Positions 32,610 through 43,990 are shown, counted from the stretch's first letter. The stretch is DNA of 64,000 nucleotides from Excoecaria cochinchinensis (GCA_947683425.1 CANTUQ010000078.1:1-64000), one strand, 5' to 3'. Translations and numbers: made by a program. The notes: a model not told the origin generated them from the sequence alone.

Positions 32610-33128
32610 CTAGGGAGGCAACCCAGGCAACTCACTTGGAAACACATCCCCAAACTCCCTAACAATTGGGATATCCCCAATCTTAACCTGATCACACTTA
32701 GAATCCATCACAACTGCTAAAAATGCTTCACAGCCTTTCCTCATAAACCTCTTAGCTTGCATAGCAGAAATCACATTACTCAAAGAACTCGAACCCAAAC
32801 CTTTAACCACAACAGAAGACTGATCTTTATCTCGCAACACAACCACCTTTCTATGACAATCAACCACAGCCCGATGCTTACTCAACCAATCCATGCCCAA
32901 GATAATATCAAACTCCCAAAAATGGCAACTCATTCAAATCCGCAGAAAACTCAACACCTTGAACCAAAAGAGGACAATTCCTATACACTCTACTCATATT
33001 GACACTATGCCATAAGGGACTGGTCACACAAACCTCATAATCTAATTGATCAACATCATATAACTTATCAAATAACTTACTCGTGCACAAATATGAGTGT
33101 GTGGAACCAGGGTCAATTAGAGCATAAA
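32610..33128 (-). pseudogene. Aspartic protease region (element 2)
   Basis: Starts at the break at 33128 with ALIDPGSTHSYL, the retroviral-type aspartic protease active site in the DPGSTHS form typical of chromodomain elements. It continues to the FDIILGMDWLSKHRAVVDC motif in a second frame (32933-32610) and then to VFPSELPGLPP, the link to RT. One frameshift near 32920. Protease cuts the polyprotein. Confidence 0.88.
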
Positions 33129-33244
33129 TGTAACGCCCCATTTCCACCCTAGTAGTTTGAGCCCTGTGTGATTTTGTATGTATAATTTTTGGTATGTGTT
33201 ATTTTGAGTACGTGTTATGGTTTAAATATGCAGTATTCGCAATC
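33129..33244 (+). repeat. Inverted LTR-start fragment joined to protease
   Basis: TGTAACGCCCCATTTCC...CCTAGTAGTTTGAGCC is the first 116 bp of an LTR of the same family as 975-3518, in plus orientation, opposite to the pol it touches. After 33244 the sequence is Tat leader. It may be a scar of autointegration, or a truncated separate insertion. Confidence 0.7.
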
Positions 33245-33904
33245 ACATGCAAGCAGGTATACCCTTCCAACCTTATTCCTCCCACAAACGAGGCCGTATA
33301 GTCTCTTTCCTAGGTAGGCTTAATCATGTGTATGGTGCACAGTGAAATAAATTGGCAACATAACCTCTCTTATCTAATGTACATACGTTGGCTTTTGACC
33401 ATTATGTATTTAGGCAGTCCAAATAAATTGACATGGGCCTATCGGGGCATGAAAGCCTTTGATTAGGTGACTAACCAATCTATCTGGGCTTGTCCAATAC
33501 ATAATGATCCACGCAGAAAGCAAGGTATTATGGTTCATACCACCTACGAAAAGTATCTACTTTCATTACATGAGCTTTGGCTAGGGTGATGATACGTTTG
33601 GGCTACCCAAGCATGGTCCCTGCCAACGGGTGTAGCTCATCTCGAGATAACAATCGGTCGGGTCTCCATTTAATATAGCATGATGGTACGAGGCTTGGGG
33701 TGGTTATTATCCTTAACACTTTCCTATATTAAGTGAACATAGGGTCGTGCTTCAGGAACGCACTGGGGCTGATAGAGGACACAAACTAGCGTCGATCTAA
33801 TGCTCTAGTGATATGCAATGAAATTTTGAAAAGGGATGAAAATTTAAATTAAAACTCAATTATATATTTTAATCAAGGTACTTTTAAAGTGAAGTCTCAT
33901 TTAA
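33245..33904 (-). other. Tat element 1 leader
   Basis: About 660 bp between the PBS and the foreign insertion. No reading frame with family motifs; by position it is the untranslated leader of the Tat element. The gag that should follow is missing. Confidence 0.55.
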
Positions 33905-33923
33905 GTCCCCAATAGAGTCACCA
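33905..33923 (-). other. Primer binding site of Tat element 1
   Basis: Minus strand TGGTGACTCTATTGGGGAC, one base after the LTR end. It resembles the TGGCGACTC...TGGGGAC site known for Tat/Ogre elements (tRNA-Arg type, from memory) with C to T changes. It proves the minus orientation. Confidence 0.8.
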
Positions 33924-33924
33924 T

Positions 33925-35758
33925 TGTGATGCGCGCCGAACACCAGGAGGCCCCGAATGACCCGCTTTAAGGTATTCGAGAGAGGTTCATATAACTTGTA
34001 AAGATTACAAGGGCGTCTATTTTGGGCAACAAGGAGGTGTTTTGGAGTCGCTACCCAATAAAATATTTTGAAAGGTTATCTAACCTCACTGAGCCTAAGA
34101 CAGTGCATGTGTGTCTATTTTGGGCAATCAGAGATATTTTGGAATCCTCCTTCCAATAGAACATTGGAAAAATTCATCTAATCTCGTGAAGCCTATGACG
34201 ATGTATATACATCTGTTTTGGGTAAGCCAGAGATATTTTGGAGTTCCCACCCCAATAGAGTATTGGGATGGTTCGTCTAACCTCATGGAGCCTAAGACAA
34301 TGCAACTTGGGCCTATTTTGGGCAGCAAGAGATATTTTGGAATTCCCTTCCCAATAGAACATTGGAAAGGTTCATCTAACCTCGTTGAGCCTAAGACCAG
34401 AGATGGTTTGGGATTTCCCATTTATTCATACCTTGATTAAGTTATAATTAAGTTTTTAGATTAAAATTCAATCCATTTGTCATACATTTCGATGTAATAA
34501 TTTAAAACTCAGATCAATCATGTAAAAGAAAGCGATAAATAAAGTAATGTTAAAATAACATAAATAAAAACACAATAAATTACAATAAAAGTAGGGGCAG
34601 AATACAACCCCTAATGTAAATGACATGTAAATTATACATAAAATGGGATATTCGTTAAAAGATGAAGACGTGGGTCTTCACATGTATGTCTAGAGGAAAA
34701 TGCTGTTAAGACTTCTATTTTGTTCTGGATAGAAAATTAGGACATTGGTCCTATTTTATTTAGTAAAAACCTCATTTATTTGTAGAAATATTTAGCCATT
34801 TTTACATTAACGAGCTCAAAATAATATTCAATGATTGAAACAAAATTGAAACTCACAATAAAAGGAAATAAGATAAAGAAATAAACCCGAATAAAGTCCT
34901 CAAATTATCGCGGTGTTAGCCATTTTTAACACCCCATATCCAAGGAAAATAGTTAAACACACAAAAAGCAAACAAAGAGCATGTTAGTGCAATAATTAAA
35001 CAATAAAAATGACGAAATGAATAAAGATGGAAAATCAGTAAAAAAAATACCATGAAAGAATAGGGATAAATAGAATAAAAGGGGTAGCAAAGAAAGGAAT
35101 AAGGAAAATGAGGGAGAAAGGCCAAGGGACGGCCCACATCACATGAGCGACGGCCATCCCTGGGCCGACCAATGGGTAGAGGAGGAGTTTTGCGATAGCC
35201 CGTCGCTCAAGTCTGTGAACCTTCATCCCGTCGGTCGTCCCTTGTTTAGAAAGAGACAAAAAATTCTGATTAAAATCCGATTTTTGCTATTAAAGTTACC
35301 TTCTCACGCGATTGGGTACAAATAAATTAATATGAAACAAAAATTGAATAGGAGATTGATCCAGAATGTTTACCCTCAGAATATTAACTTCTAGAGGCAA
35401 ATGTCACATGATTTATGCTCTTGAATTCTACAAGGATTAATCAGTAATGTGCAATTTCGGCGAGTTTTTACCGTAAAATCATATTTTTGAAATTACATCA
35501 AGAAAAGAAAATTATATTTTTCCTTCTCGATATTTTGTAGCAATTATAAATGCTAAAAAGCTAAGTCGAGCAAGAACGAATTGATTTCGTTTTCCCGAAT
35601 TAACATTTTAAGAGAGATTTGAAGAAAATCCCTGATGAAAATAAAATAACGAAACTCTTTCGGGATTTTAGTAAGAATTTTGAAATTTTGAAACCATTTG
35701 AAAAAATTTGGAGAATATTTTCAAAATCTTGGAAAAGATTTAGAATCCACGGGAAACC
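33925..35758 (-). repeat. Tat element 1, 5' LTR, truncated
   Basis: Plus-strand view starts TGTGATGCGCGCCGAA and aligns with 20638 onward through the 98-bp repeats (34014-34398), the AT-rich middle and the AAGAGAGATTTGAAGA segment. The alignment ends at about 35755, before the GC-rich block and the LTR terminus, and Athila sequence follows. The LTR end and its target duplicate were deleted. Confidence 0.8.
34014..34398. repeat. 98-bp tandem repeats in Tat LTR (second block)
   Basis: Four copies homologous to 20728-21113. The first includes GGAGTCGCTACCC. Confidence 0.85.
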
Positions 35759-36196
35759 TAAGAAAGTTAAGAAAATATCCCTTGGTGAATGGGTAAGTGT
35801 TATTGCCAAGGGTGTACATCACCCATTGAGAAGAACTCGAGCGCTACCATCAATTGCTTCAATTGACAGGAAGCTATTAAAAAACATGAAAGTGGTGGTA
35901 GACGATGAGATAGAAGGTTATGGGTATTGCCTGACTAGTAGAGAGGAATATTTAGAAAAAGTGGAGTGTATTTTGGGTGGATTACCTCGTGCACAAGATC
36001 ACGAACTTGATGCTCCAGATCAAGAACCAATCTCATTCACTTCTCTGGAATACAATTCATTGGTGGAAAAAATATATACCATATCAGCAACTCAAACGGA
36101 TCTTCAGTCCCAGCTTGATCAAATATTGCTGGGCCTCACCTTATTAACAGCACACTTTGATGCATATTTTCCACCACCACCACTATCGAAAACTTA
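35759..36196 (+). pseudogene. Athila 3' ORF, C-terminal piece
   Basis: An open frame (part of 35619-36197) whose first 140 bp are Tat LTR and whose rest is Athila-derived. It reads KKISLGEWVSVIAKG, then DDEIEGYGYCLTSREEYLE, then a helical segment SLEYNSLVEKIYTISATQ ending in PPPPLSKT. The sequence right after it (GGGGACAGCAAGATTTTAAGTGTGG, in parts) is typical of the region after the last ORF of Athila elements. The protein itself is not recognised; by position it corresponds to the env-like or other 3' ORF. Confidence 0.5.
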
Positions 36197-36597
36197 AGCC
36201 CAGGGAGCCCCTATCTTGTGTTTTTTAATTGTTTTTATTTTTCTAGTGTTTGACTTGTTGGGGACAGCAAGATTTTAAGTGTGGTGTAGGGGAGCAAAAA
36301 AAATGAATTTGTGTTGTTAACTTTTTGCTGAAGAAGAACAAGTTTTAAATTGCTATATTTTGTTTTTATTTCTAAGTTTCATGTGCTTTAGTTTTTAATA
36401 TGCATTTTTTGTTCTTTTTAAGTTATCTGTTGTGTTGAATTATTGTTACCTTAATACCCTTATTTTAGCTTAGTTTGCCTCTTGTTTTCCTAATTTTAAT
36501 GGTTTGAACTTTAATTTGTGAACGGATTATTTAGAGAACCTATTTTAGCAAGAGAGCAGTTGTATGTTTTAACGACAAATTAATTTCAGTTAGTCAT
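36197..36597 (+). other. Athila 3' untranslated region
   Basis: Non-coding AT-rich sequence with a purine tract (about 36288-36305) just after the characteristic TTTTAAGTGTGG phrase. The 3' LTR that should follow is not seen: the second Tat element starts at 36598. Confidence 0.6.
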
Positions 36598-37008
36598 TGT
36601 GAACGCGAGCCGAACCCCGGGAGCCCCGAAAACTCACTTTTAGGGTATTTGAGAGAGGTTCACAAGACTTGTAAGAGATTACATGTAACACCCCCAACTC
36701 CCACACGTAGCATATCGAAGGATGAAGAGCTATAGTGAGCAGAAGGTGCCACCAGACAAGGACACACATGGCAATGCAGAAATCAGAACAATAAAATTTC
36801 TAAAATTATAACCTCCAAACATGCACGTCCTAAATCTATGTCATCCACACACCATTATTCGCACTAAAGATTATTACAACTTATTACAAATGCTAATAAA
36901 TAAACTTAATTACACGCTAAAATCAAAAACACTTCCTATGAAAATCTAGCAACTCGTTGGCCAAACCTCAGCGGACTGCTGCGCTACTTTGATTTCCTAA
37001 CCTGCACG

Positions 37009-37045
37009 AACAAACAACTGTGCTAAGCGATAACGCTTAGTTGGG
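37009..37045 (-). repeat. Conserved paired hairpins (solo LTR D)
   Basis: First stem TAAGCG/CGCTTA is perfect. The second is reduced to CACGA...CTGTG with only the outer three pairs intact. Confidence 0.75.
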
Positions 37046-38090
37046 CTAAACAGATAATTGGCAGCCACTCATAGTGATTGCCAAGGCGTACACATACAAA
37101 TCGATAGATATAGGTATACGGACATAAGCATAAAGGAAACTGGCTTCAGTTTATGTGATCTCATATCATTACTTTCATATGAAGACTTAAACGGTTTTAA
37201 TATGTAGGTTCATTCATATACCATAACCAGAAACTACTATGTTACATTTTATTTAATCAAATCGTTACTTGTTCAAAACGAAACAAAACGTTTCAATGTT
37301 CAAAACTGAACAAAACACTTTAGTTCTTCGATTTGGTTCGGGCTTGAAATGTTATTCCAAGCTTCCTACGTATCCCTATGGTTGGGGAATCAGAACCACG
37401 TAGTTCTACAGAAAACTTTAACACATATGTTCCATAATAATCCTAACTTATTTCCTAAACCAAGTTATCCATATTATGTTTAACACGTTATTATTCTTTA
37501 GTTACCATTCAGTATAACATCATCATATTCATTATAATCAATAAACATTGCACACGAATTACTTACCATTATGCTTACAGTAATAATCCAGGCTAAGATC
37601 CACAAGGTAGATAATACATAACATACCTGTATTCTCATATTAAACATATAAACGAATACATTCATAAAGCTCATTCAACAAGTTCTTAACTATAGCAAAA
37701 TGTATAACAAATATCTCAATAACTCGTGACAAAGATTTCATGTAAACAATCATACTCTGAATTTTTGAACAGATTAGTAACATGCAATATCCACATATGA
37801 ATTCACATGCAGTCAGTATACATTCATACACACTTATCAGAATAACATTATCTGTTACATATCTCTTCATTTAATTGACATTTAGGTATCTGAAGATACC
37901 ACACAGTTCCACATACGAGTCCGTGAAGGATCCAGAACACATTAGTGCGTGAAGCACAAGCTTATCATTTCAACAACCACTTTCAAACACTTGATTCACA
38001 TATCTCTATGTACACTATCACAGAACTTATCAATTTATTTAGTTGCCTGCAAAGTCAAAAGGGTGGATAAGCGAGTGAACACATGGTAGT

Positions 38091-38140
38091 ACCTTACGGG
38101 TACGAATCGAACTGAACGCATGGCGGTACCTTACGGGTAC
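38091..38140 (-). repeat. GTACC hairpins (solo LTR D)
   Basis: Two perfect copies of GTACCTTACGGGTAC, each followed by GAATCGAA. Confidence 0.75.
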
Positions 38141-38287
38141 GAATCGAAAGCAAAATCACATTTTCTCATTCAAAAACATTTTACAGAGGGGATCTTAAAG
38201 AAGATCCATACACATTGAGGTTCGCGAGGAACCAAACAGGGACCTGATCAGGGTCTAGAACAGAACATAGGACTGCAGCTAATAGAA

Positions 38288-38313
38288 CTCTTTAGGCATG
38301 CCTATCTATCCAC
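38288..38313 (-). repeat. Conserved LTR palindrome, G/C form (solo LTR D)
   Basis: TTAGGCATGCCTAT: the inner 12 bp are palindromic. Followed by CTATCCAC. Confidence 0.75.
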
Positions 38314-38866
38314 AAATCGACTAACGCAGGCTAAATTCCCATATAATTATTAAATTCTTTCACACTTTATGCATATATACCCATTTCATCAAACACTAGC
38401 ATTTATTCCTTTATGATCACATAGATACATGTATCAATATATATATATGCCTATCATATGCACTAATTTCATTTATTGTATTCAAACTAGTCATGTGTAG
38501 TTTCATAGATTAAGATATTCGCATGAACATATTAAACGTAATCACGTCATTATTCAGTATGCTTTCACTTATTTTCATATCACATGTACCAATGATATTT
38601 ATCATATGCATATGAACATACTGAACATAGCTATATTATTAACATCATGCATTCATATAGACTTAATAAATAAATTATAGTACTTTATGCACGAACAGCC
38701 ATTAAATAATAATGGTAAACAAAAGTCTCATAATTAAATTACTAACATGCATAGAAGCATTTGAATAATTCACAGATTTAAGTACTCATTTTAATTTATA
38801 GAGACATAACACAAGTGATAAACCATGCAAAGGAGCAGATTTTTAAAACATTTTAGGACAGAGAGG

Positions 38867-39365
38867 TCTGTCACGCTCGTGACAAACGAGTCCCAGGAGG
38901 CAATCACGAGTCGTGGTCACTGTCACGACTCATGAAGGCAAATCTATCAGAGCATAATAAAAGAACAGAGAAAAGGGGTGGGAGTTATCACGAGTCGTGC
39001 TTCCCAGCACGAGACGTGCTCTCGAACACGAGACGTGCTCTCCCAAGCCGAACGGCTTTCATGCCGAATGAAAACCCCTGTTGAGCGGAATCACCAGCAC
39101 GAGTCGTGCTCCACCAGCACGAGACGTGCTTCTGAGCTGAACGGGCTCCCAGTCGGTCAGGTTCCCAGCATGAGATGTGCTCGTATGCCATGCCAAGCGG
39201 GATCTCACACGTCGAATAAATCCTCATCCCGAGCAGGCTTTCACGCCGAGCGGAATCCTCATGCCGAGTCGTGAAGCTTGACACGATTCGTGCATTCCTC
39301 TGCTCAAAACTTGGCCGATCGGGAGATGCTGGAATCACTGGGCTCTGTCGCGCTCGTGATAGAGT
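38867..39365. repeat. CACGAGTCGTG/CACGAGACGTG palindrome cluster (solo LTR D)
   Basis: Repeated units CAGCACGAGACGTGCT, ATCACGAGTCGTG and CTGTCACGCTCGTGACA. A different palindrome type from solo LTRs A-C, at the same LTR position. Confidence 0.8.
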
Positions 39366-39955
39366 CACTTTTCCAGATCTCCAACGAACTACAGAATTTC
39401 TTTCCTTACAAACTCATACCCAAAAGCTCCTAATCAATTCAAACTTTAACACAATTCAAATGACTTATTCAAAACTCATAATCAACACCAAACCCATAAT
39501 GTTTGAACAAATGTAAGCAACTTAAACTCCATAAATTTCCAAAAAATCCAATCAAACACCAAAATCAGAATACGCATCAAAAATAACAAAATCCCTAACC
39601 TTAACTCCTTTGCTCCTAATTGCTTTCCTTGGTTGATCTTTCTTGTTACAAAACTCATCAAAAGTCTTTCTCATCCAAAATCCTCAGTAAAACACACAAA
39701 TTCACAAAACATAAATCTAGGGTTCCAAAAACCACTAAAAGAAATGGAAAGAGGAAATCAAACTTAAACTTACCTCCTCAAACCTACCTCAAACCTCAAA
39801 CAAAACACCCATCACCTTGCAATAACTCCAGCCAAAAGAAGATGGATCAAGATAAAACAGGAGGAAGAAGAAGAAGACAAGAGGAAGTAGCATAAGGAGG
39901 AGAGAACGGGAGAACAAGGAAGCTAAAAATGCTGTTCTCTCTTTCTCTCTCCTTG

Positions 39956-39964
39956 CTATTTATA
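39956..39964 (-). promoter_or_regulatory. TATA box of solo LTR D
   Basis: TATAAATAG on the minus strand, about 345 bp from the LTR 5' end, matching the site at 30559-30567. Confidence 0.55.
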
Positions 39965-40313
39965 CCCCTCTCTAATTCCTTGTCACATGTCATCTTTCCA
40001 TAGGTCCAATTTAGATATTTGTGTCCAATTCCCCTTTTAATCCTCTAACTTCTAATATCCTTATGCACGGAGATTTTATAACTTAATAATCCTTCACATA
40101 GGTCCACATATATAAATTTTATTCTTTCAATCATGTCCCAATTTCATACTTCACAATTTTACCATTGGCCGCACTTGCCGAAACTTTTACTTAAATCCTT
40201 AATTTGTCCATTTTGCAATACCTAACTCGTCAAATTATACAACTTTGATCACTACTCATCCACAATATGCCCAAATCCTTCTAGGGTACATTTCGGGGTG
40301 TGACATTACAAGG

Positions 40314-40690
40314 GCATCTATTTTGGGCAACAAGGAGGTTTTTTGGAGTCGCCACCCAATAAAACATTGGGAAAGGTTGTCTAGCCTCACTGAGCGTAAG
40401 ACAGCGTATCTGTGTCTATTTTGGTCAATTAGAGACATTTGGAATCCTCTCTCCAATAGAACATTGGAAAGATTCATCTAATCTCGTGAAGCCTAAGACG
40501 ATTCATAAACGTCTATTTTGGGCAAGCCAGAGATATTTTGGATTCTCCACCCTAATAGCATATTGAGATGGTTCTCTAACCTCCTGGAGCCTAAGACAAT
40601 ACGAATTAGTCCTATTTTGAGCAACAAGAGATATTTTGGAGTCTCCACCCCAATAGGACATTGAGATGGTTCTCTAGCCTCGTTGAGCCT
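40314..40690. repeat. 98-bp tandem repeats in Tat 2 LTR
   Basis: Four copies homologous to the blocks at 20728 and 34014. The first has an intact GGAGTCGCCACCC. Confidence 0.85.
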
Positions 40691-41307
40691 AAGACCAGAG
40701 ATGGTTCGGGACTTCCCATTAATCATACCGTGATTAGAGTTATGATCGAGTTCTAAATTTAAGATTTTATTCATTTTTCATTCATTTTAATGCAATAATT
40801 AAAGCGCAAGTCAATCATGTAATGCAAGAGGTAAATAAAAGTAAGATTAAAATAAGGTAAATGAAAGCCTAATAAATTAGAACAAAACTAGGTGCAGAAT
40901 ACAACCCCAATTATAAATGAAATGTAAATCATATAGAGAATGGAGTATTTATTAGGGATGAGGACATTGGTTGTAACACCCCCGTAGGAAGGATGCTGGG
41001 TGCACTACCGACACTCACTCACGACATGGCAAACATATATGCATAACAATACATACGTGCACTAAGCGAAAGCATTCACTAACAATAATAATAGAAAATC
41101 ATGTACCAAATATAATCAAAATATAGTTATATACAATATCCAAAAGATTACATCTTAAATCCTTTACAAAATTACATATGCCACTATACGAAAATAATAC
41201 AAATACAAAAAGAATTACAGGAGGAGACAAAAATAAATAACTCTACTCCTATGTGGCTAGCCTGTAGATGCGCGACTCAAATGGGATCCCAAAATCCTGC
41301 CACCTAC

Positions 41308-41348
41308 ACGGGAAAAGAACCCGTGCTAAGCGATAATGCTTAGTGGGG
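41308..41348 (-). repeat. Conserved paired hairpins (element 3, 3' LTR)
   Basis: Second stem CACGGG/CCCGTG perfect. First stem TAAGCG/TGCTTA with one changed base. Confidence 0.8.
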
Positions 41349-41780
41349 AGGAAACAAAACAAAAGAACGCTAAACAAGTACAAGTAATAACATGCATAAA
41401 ATGGATAAAGCATACACTTACCGAGTTCACTATAAAAGCAGGAAATCAGAAATACATTATATATTTTCATCACATCCAGTCAACCAGCACACATGGCATA
41501 AATGCACTAACCGAAAACTGATTCACTAAGACAATACAATTATCTCAAATAATAAGCATAACACTATACTTCAATAAGATAAATCAGAACACTACACAAT
41601 AGCCTGAATTTCACTTGTGGTGGATACGGGAACACTACACTAAAACTGGAGGCTAGGCCTCAACAGCATCACTAATCAAAATCGGAGACTGAAGTCTCAA
41701 TAGTATCACTAAGACCCTACAAGCGGGGTCATCGCTAAGGCCCAAATGGGCTAACATAGGCAGCTGCACTCACTATCCCT

Positions 41781-41806
41781 TTTATAAGCATGCTTATCTA
41801 TCCACT
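41781..41806 (-). repeat. Conserved LTR palindrome, A/T form (element 3, 3' LTR)
   Basis: ATAAGCATGCTTAT, perfect, followed by CTATCCAC. Confidence 0.8.
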
Positions 41807-42893
41807 ACTATGACTCTTCAGGCTTAACATAAAAACTCTATACACTATATCATACACATTGCAATTACCTAAGCATTTCATCATGATTCAATCACAAATA
41901 ACTAATATCACATAACATGTCACATTCAACAACTACAAGCATGTGCACACTTAATTCCATTATCAAACTCTTATGGCAAAGCATCAAATACCAAAAACTT
42001 TCAATTGTTAATCATTTATTTATTCATCTCAAAACTCTAAACAAGTGACGAGTAAGTTCAAGACAATTCCAATGAAGATCGGATGCATTTCGGAAGGGAA
42101 AACATACCAAAATACACAGCCTAAAGGAGGGTAAAGAAGGGCAAGTGTCCATGTCAACTATGGGGTTCAAAATTATAGAAAACACCTTGAACGAATAGGT
42201 TCTGTCGCGCTCGCGACAGAAGCCTCCCTCATAAGCTCCACGAAAGGCAGACTATTAGGACAGTTTCTCACCGCGACTTTGCATCGGCTAAACCAACCCT
42301 AAAACTCATTTTTATGCAAAAATTCCTCTTAGCAATTGATTCTTAGGATGTTAAGAATCAAATGGGAAAATTTAAGGTCATTAGGACATCTATAACTTCG
42401 GATATGAGCTAAACAACCTATACTGTTCAAGTAACCCGACCCAAACAGAGACACTACGGTTTTGGCCAATTTTCAGGGTCTTAGAGTATGAATTGTGTAA
42501 CACCCCCTTCCCATACGTAGGCGATCCCATCCGAGAAGGAGTGAGATGCCGTATGAGTAAAGGTGCCACCAAGCAAGTACAAAATAAAACATACATTCAT
42601 TCATAGCATACATTCAAAAATACAGAATAATTAAAAACTTTACATAAAGAAAGCAAAGGCTGATCATGCATTACTATAATAAACTATTACAATAATGTTC
42701 TGATCAACTAGCTGAAACAAAATAATATTACATATACAAAATATAGTTACAAAAGCGGAAGCTGCTACAAAACTGATACAGAGAGTTCTATACAAAAAGA
42801 ATCATCACTAATACAAAACTGAGCCCTACACTAAAACCCTTCTGTGTTGGCTTGATGACGGCGACTCTCGAATCAAACTCCTTCCGCACCTGC

Positions 42894-42934
42894 ACGGGTA
42901 AAACACCGTGCTAAGCGAAAAACGCTTAGTGGGG
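42894..42934 (-). repeat. Conserved paired hairpins (solo LTR E)
   Basis: Second stem CACGG/CCGTG; first stem TAAGCG/CGCTTA with a loop one base longer than usual (AAAAA). Confidence 0.8.
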
Positions 42935-43184
42935 AAAACACATATAAATAATGGACGGCCATTCACAATGGTCGTCGAGGCATAACACATTCACAATGGC
43001 AGATTACAAAGGCTATAACATAATCCATACAAACATGCTCATGTAATAAAGCCATACAATCAGTATTTCATAATCATATTCATTCAGATAATCCTTTTTA
43101 TAGCCAATTCAGATCCAAGCAGTTCAAATAAACATTTAAAGAACACCTGCTGACTCTAGATAGTGGATAACGAGTATACAGACA

Positions 43185-43222
43185 GTACTTTTCGGGTATG
43201 AGCCGATTACAGACAGTACGTT
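43185..43222 (-). repeat. GTACC-type hairpins (solo LTR E)
   Basis: Two diverged copies: AGTACTTTTCGGGTATGA and AGTACGTTACGGGTACGA. Confidence 0.6.
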
Positions 43223-43373
43223 ACGGGTACGAACCGATTAAACCATTATACTTTAACTTTCACAGATATTTTCAAAAGGGACCTTAAACAAGATCCAATA
43301 CAGAAAAGGGTTCGCGAGGAACCAAACGGGGACCTGATCGGGGTCCAAATAGAACTATGGGCTGCAGTTAACA

Positions 43374-43402
43374 GACTCTATTAGGCATGCCTAACTATCC
43401 AC
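43374..43402 (-). repeat. Conserved LTR palindrome, G/C form (solo LTR E)
   Basis: TTAGGCATGCCTAA, perfect, followed by CTATCCAC. Confidence 0.8.
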
Positions 43403-43617
43403 TTACTTGACTCTAGCAGGTTATACGACATTCAAATCACATTTCAGAGTACGGAATATAATTCATCAGAAAATCATGGTATCACGCATATCGAAGCATC
43501 AAACAGTAAGACATGCATCATACAATAGTAAAGTCCATTCAGAAGAAATACCAAATTCATTTCTGAGTTAAAAACTAGGAAATTCCAGAAAAATGAGCTG
43601 AACGGAGAAACGGGCGA

Positions 43618-43990
43618 GATTGGCTGGTCACGAGACGTGACTGGCCTTCCCAACAGGCAGGTCACGCGACGTGACCGAGGGTCACGCAACGTGACTTGCT
43701 TGTTCCTCGCCGATCACGTTGCGTGATCTTCGCAATTCACGCAACGCCCTCGCAGGTCACGGCGTGACTGGACGTCACGTCTCGTGACGTGCTACTCCCA
43801 CGCAATCACGTTGCGTGATCTCGCAGATCACGCATCGTCTTCGCAGGTCGCACGACGTGACCGAGGGTCACGTCCCGTGACTTGCTTGTTCTTCAGCTGG
43901 TCACGCGACTGGCTTCTCAGCAGGCAGGTCACGACGTGACCGAGGGTCACGTCTCGTGACTTGCCTTCTTTCGTAGCGAGTCACGCGACA
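43618..43990. repeat. GTCACG/CGTGAC palindrome cluster (solo LTR E)
   Basis: About a dozen units such as GGTCACGAGACGTGAC, GTCACGCGACGTGACC and GATCACGTTGCGTGATC. A third palindrome type at the standard cluster position. Confidence 0.8.

Larger units (their letters stand above)
28404..33244 (-). mobile_element. Chromodomain Ty3/gypsy element 2, 5' part rearranged
   Basis: On the minus strand: protease-RT-RNase H-(integrase deleted)-chromodomain-polypurine tract-3' LTR (30879 to 28404). Instead of gag, PBS and a 5' LTR, the protease abuts a 116-bp LTR start in the opposite orientation (33129-33244). It sits inside Tat element 1, between the antisense ORF and the leader. No target duplicate is evident. 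Confidence 0.85.
20638..35758 (-). mobile_element. Tat/Ogre-type Ty3/gypsy element 1, gag-pol deleted
   Basis: Orientation and ends are set by signals on the minus strand: PBS TGGTGACTCTATTGGGGAC (33905-33923), one base from the LTR end at 33925, and a polypurine tract TTGGGGGCAAC next to the 3' LTR start (23114). The 3' LTR is 20638-23114, the 5' LTR 33925-35758 (its 5' start is lost). Between them are the leader, a foreign insertion (28404-33244), an antisense ORF relic, a sense ORF relic and 3' tandem repeats. No gag, protease, RT or integrase of this element is left. Extra ORFs near the 3' end, sometimes antisense, are a known trait of the Tat lineage. Confidence 0.8.
3519..36597 (+). mobile_element. 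Athila-type Ty3/gypsy element, decayed and split by nested insertions
   Basis: The host layer of the left half of the window. Its pieces are an LTR remnant 3519-4170, PBS 4187-4206, gag 4301-4634 and 6102-7254, protease 7229-7513, integrase 7514-7820 continued at 20525-20637, and a 3' region 35759-36597. It has no recognisable reverse transcriptase: protease is followed almost directly by the integrase core, so an internal deletion has removed RT and RNase H. Its 5' end was cut by the element ending at 3518, and its 3' LTR is not seen because a second Tat element starts at 36598. The family assignment rests on the PBS sequence and on gag/protease motifs known from Athila elements. Confidence 0.85.
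36684..40305 (-). mobile_element. Solo LTR D (chromodomain-type, subfamily I), inside Tat 2 LTR
   Basis: TGTAACACCCCC to TTCGGGGTGTGACA, flanked by TTACA on both sides (36679-36683 and 40306-40310), 3622 bp. It has a TATA box (39956-39964), a palindrome cluster at 38867-39365, the GCATGC palindrome and two GTACC hairpins. No coding sequence. Confidence 0.9.

Noticed and set aside
34111..34440. 109-codon ORF with internal repeats
   Set aside because: It is the translation of the 98-bp Tat LTR tandem repeats; the minus strand is open as well.
20638..35758. Tat element 1 read as a plus-strand element because of the plus-strand ORF
   Set aside because: PBS, polypurine tract and LTR termini all place the element on the minus strand; the plus-strand ORF is antisense.
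38978..39516. ORFs on both strands rich in Arg, Ser and His
   Set aside because: Same cause as above, in solo LTR D.
39620..39895. 91-codon ORF rich in Lys and Ser
   Set aside because: It lies in solo LTR D in sequence shared loosely with other LTR leaders (compare 45332-45565 and 51773-52006), with no coding conservation visible.
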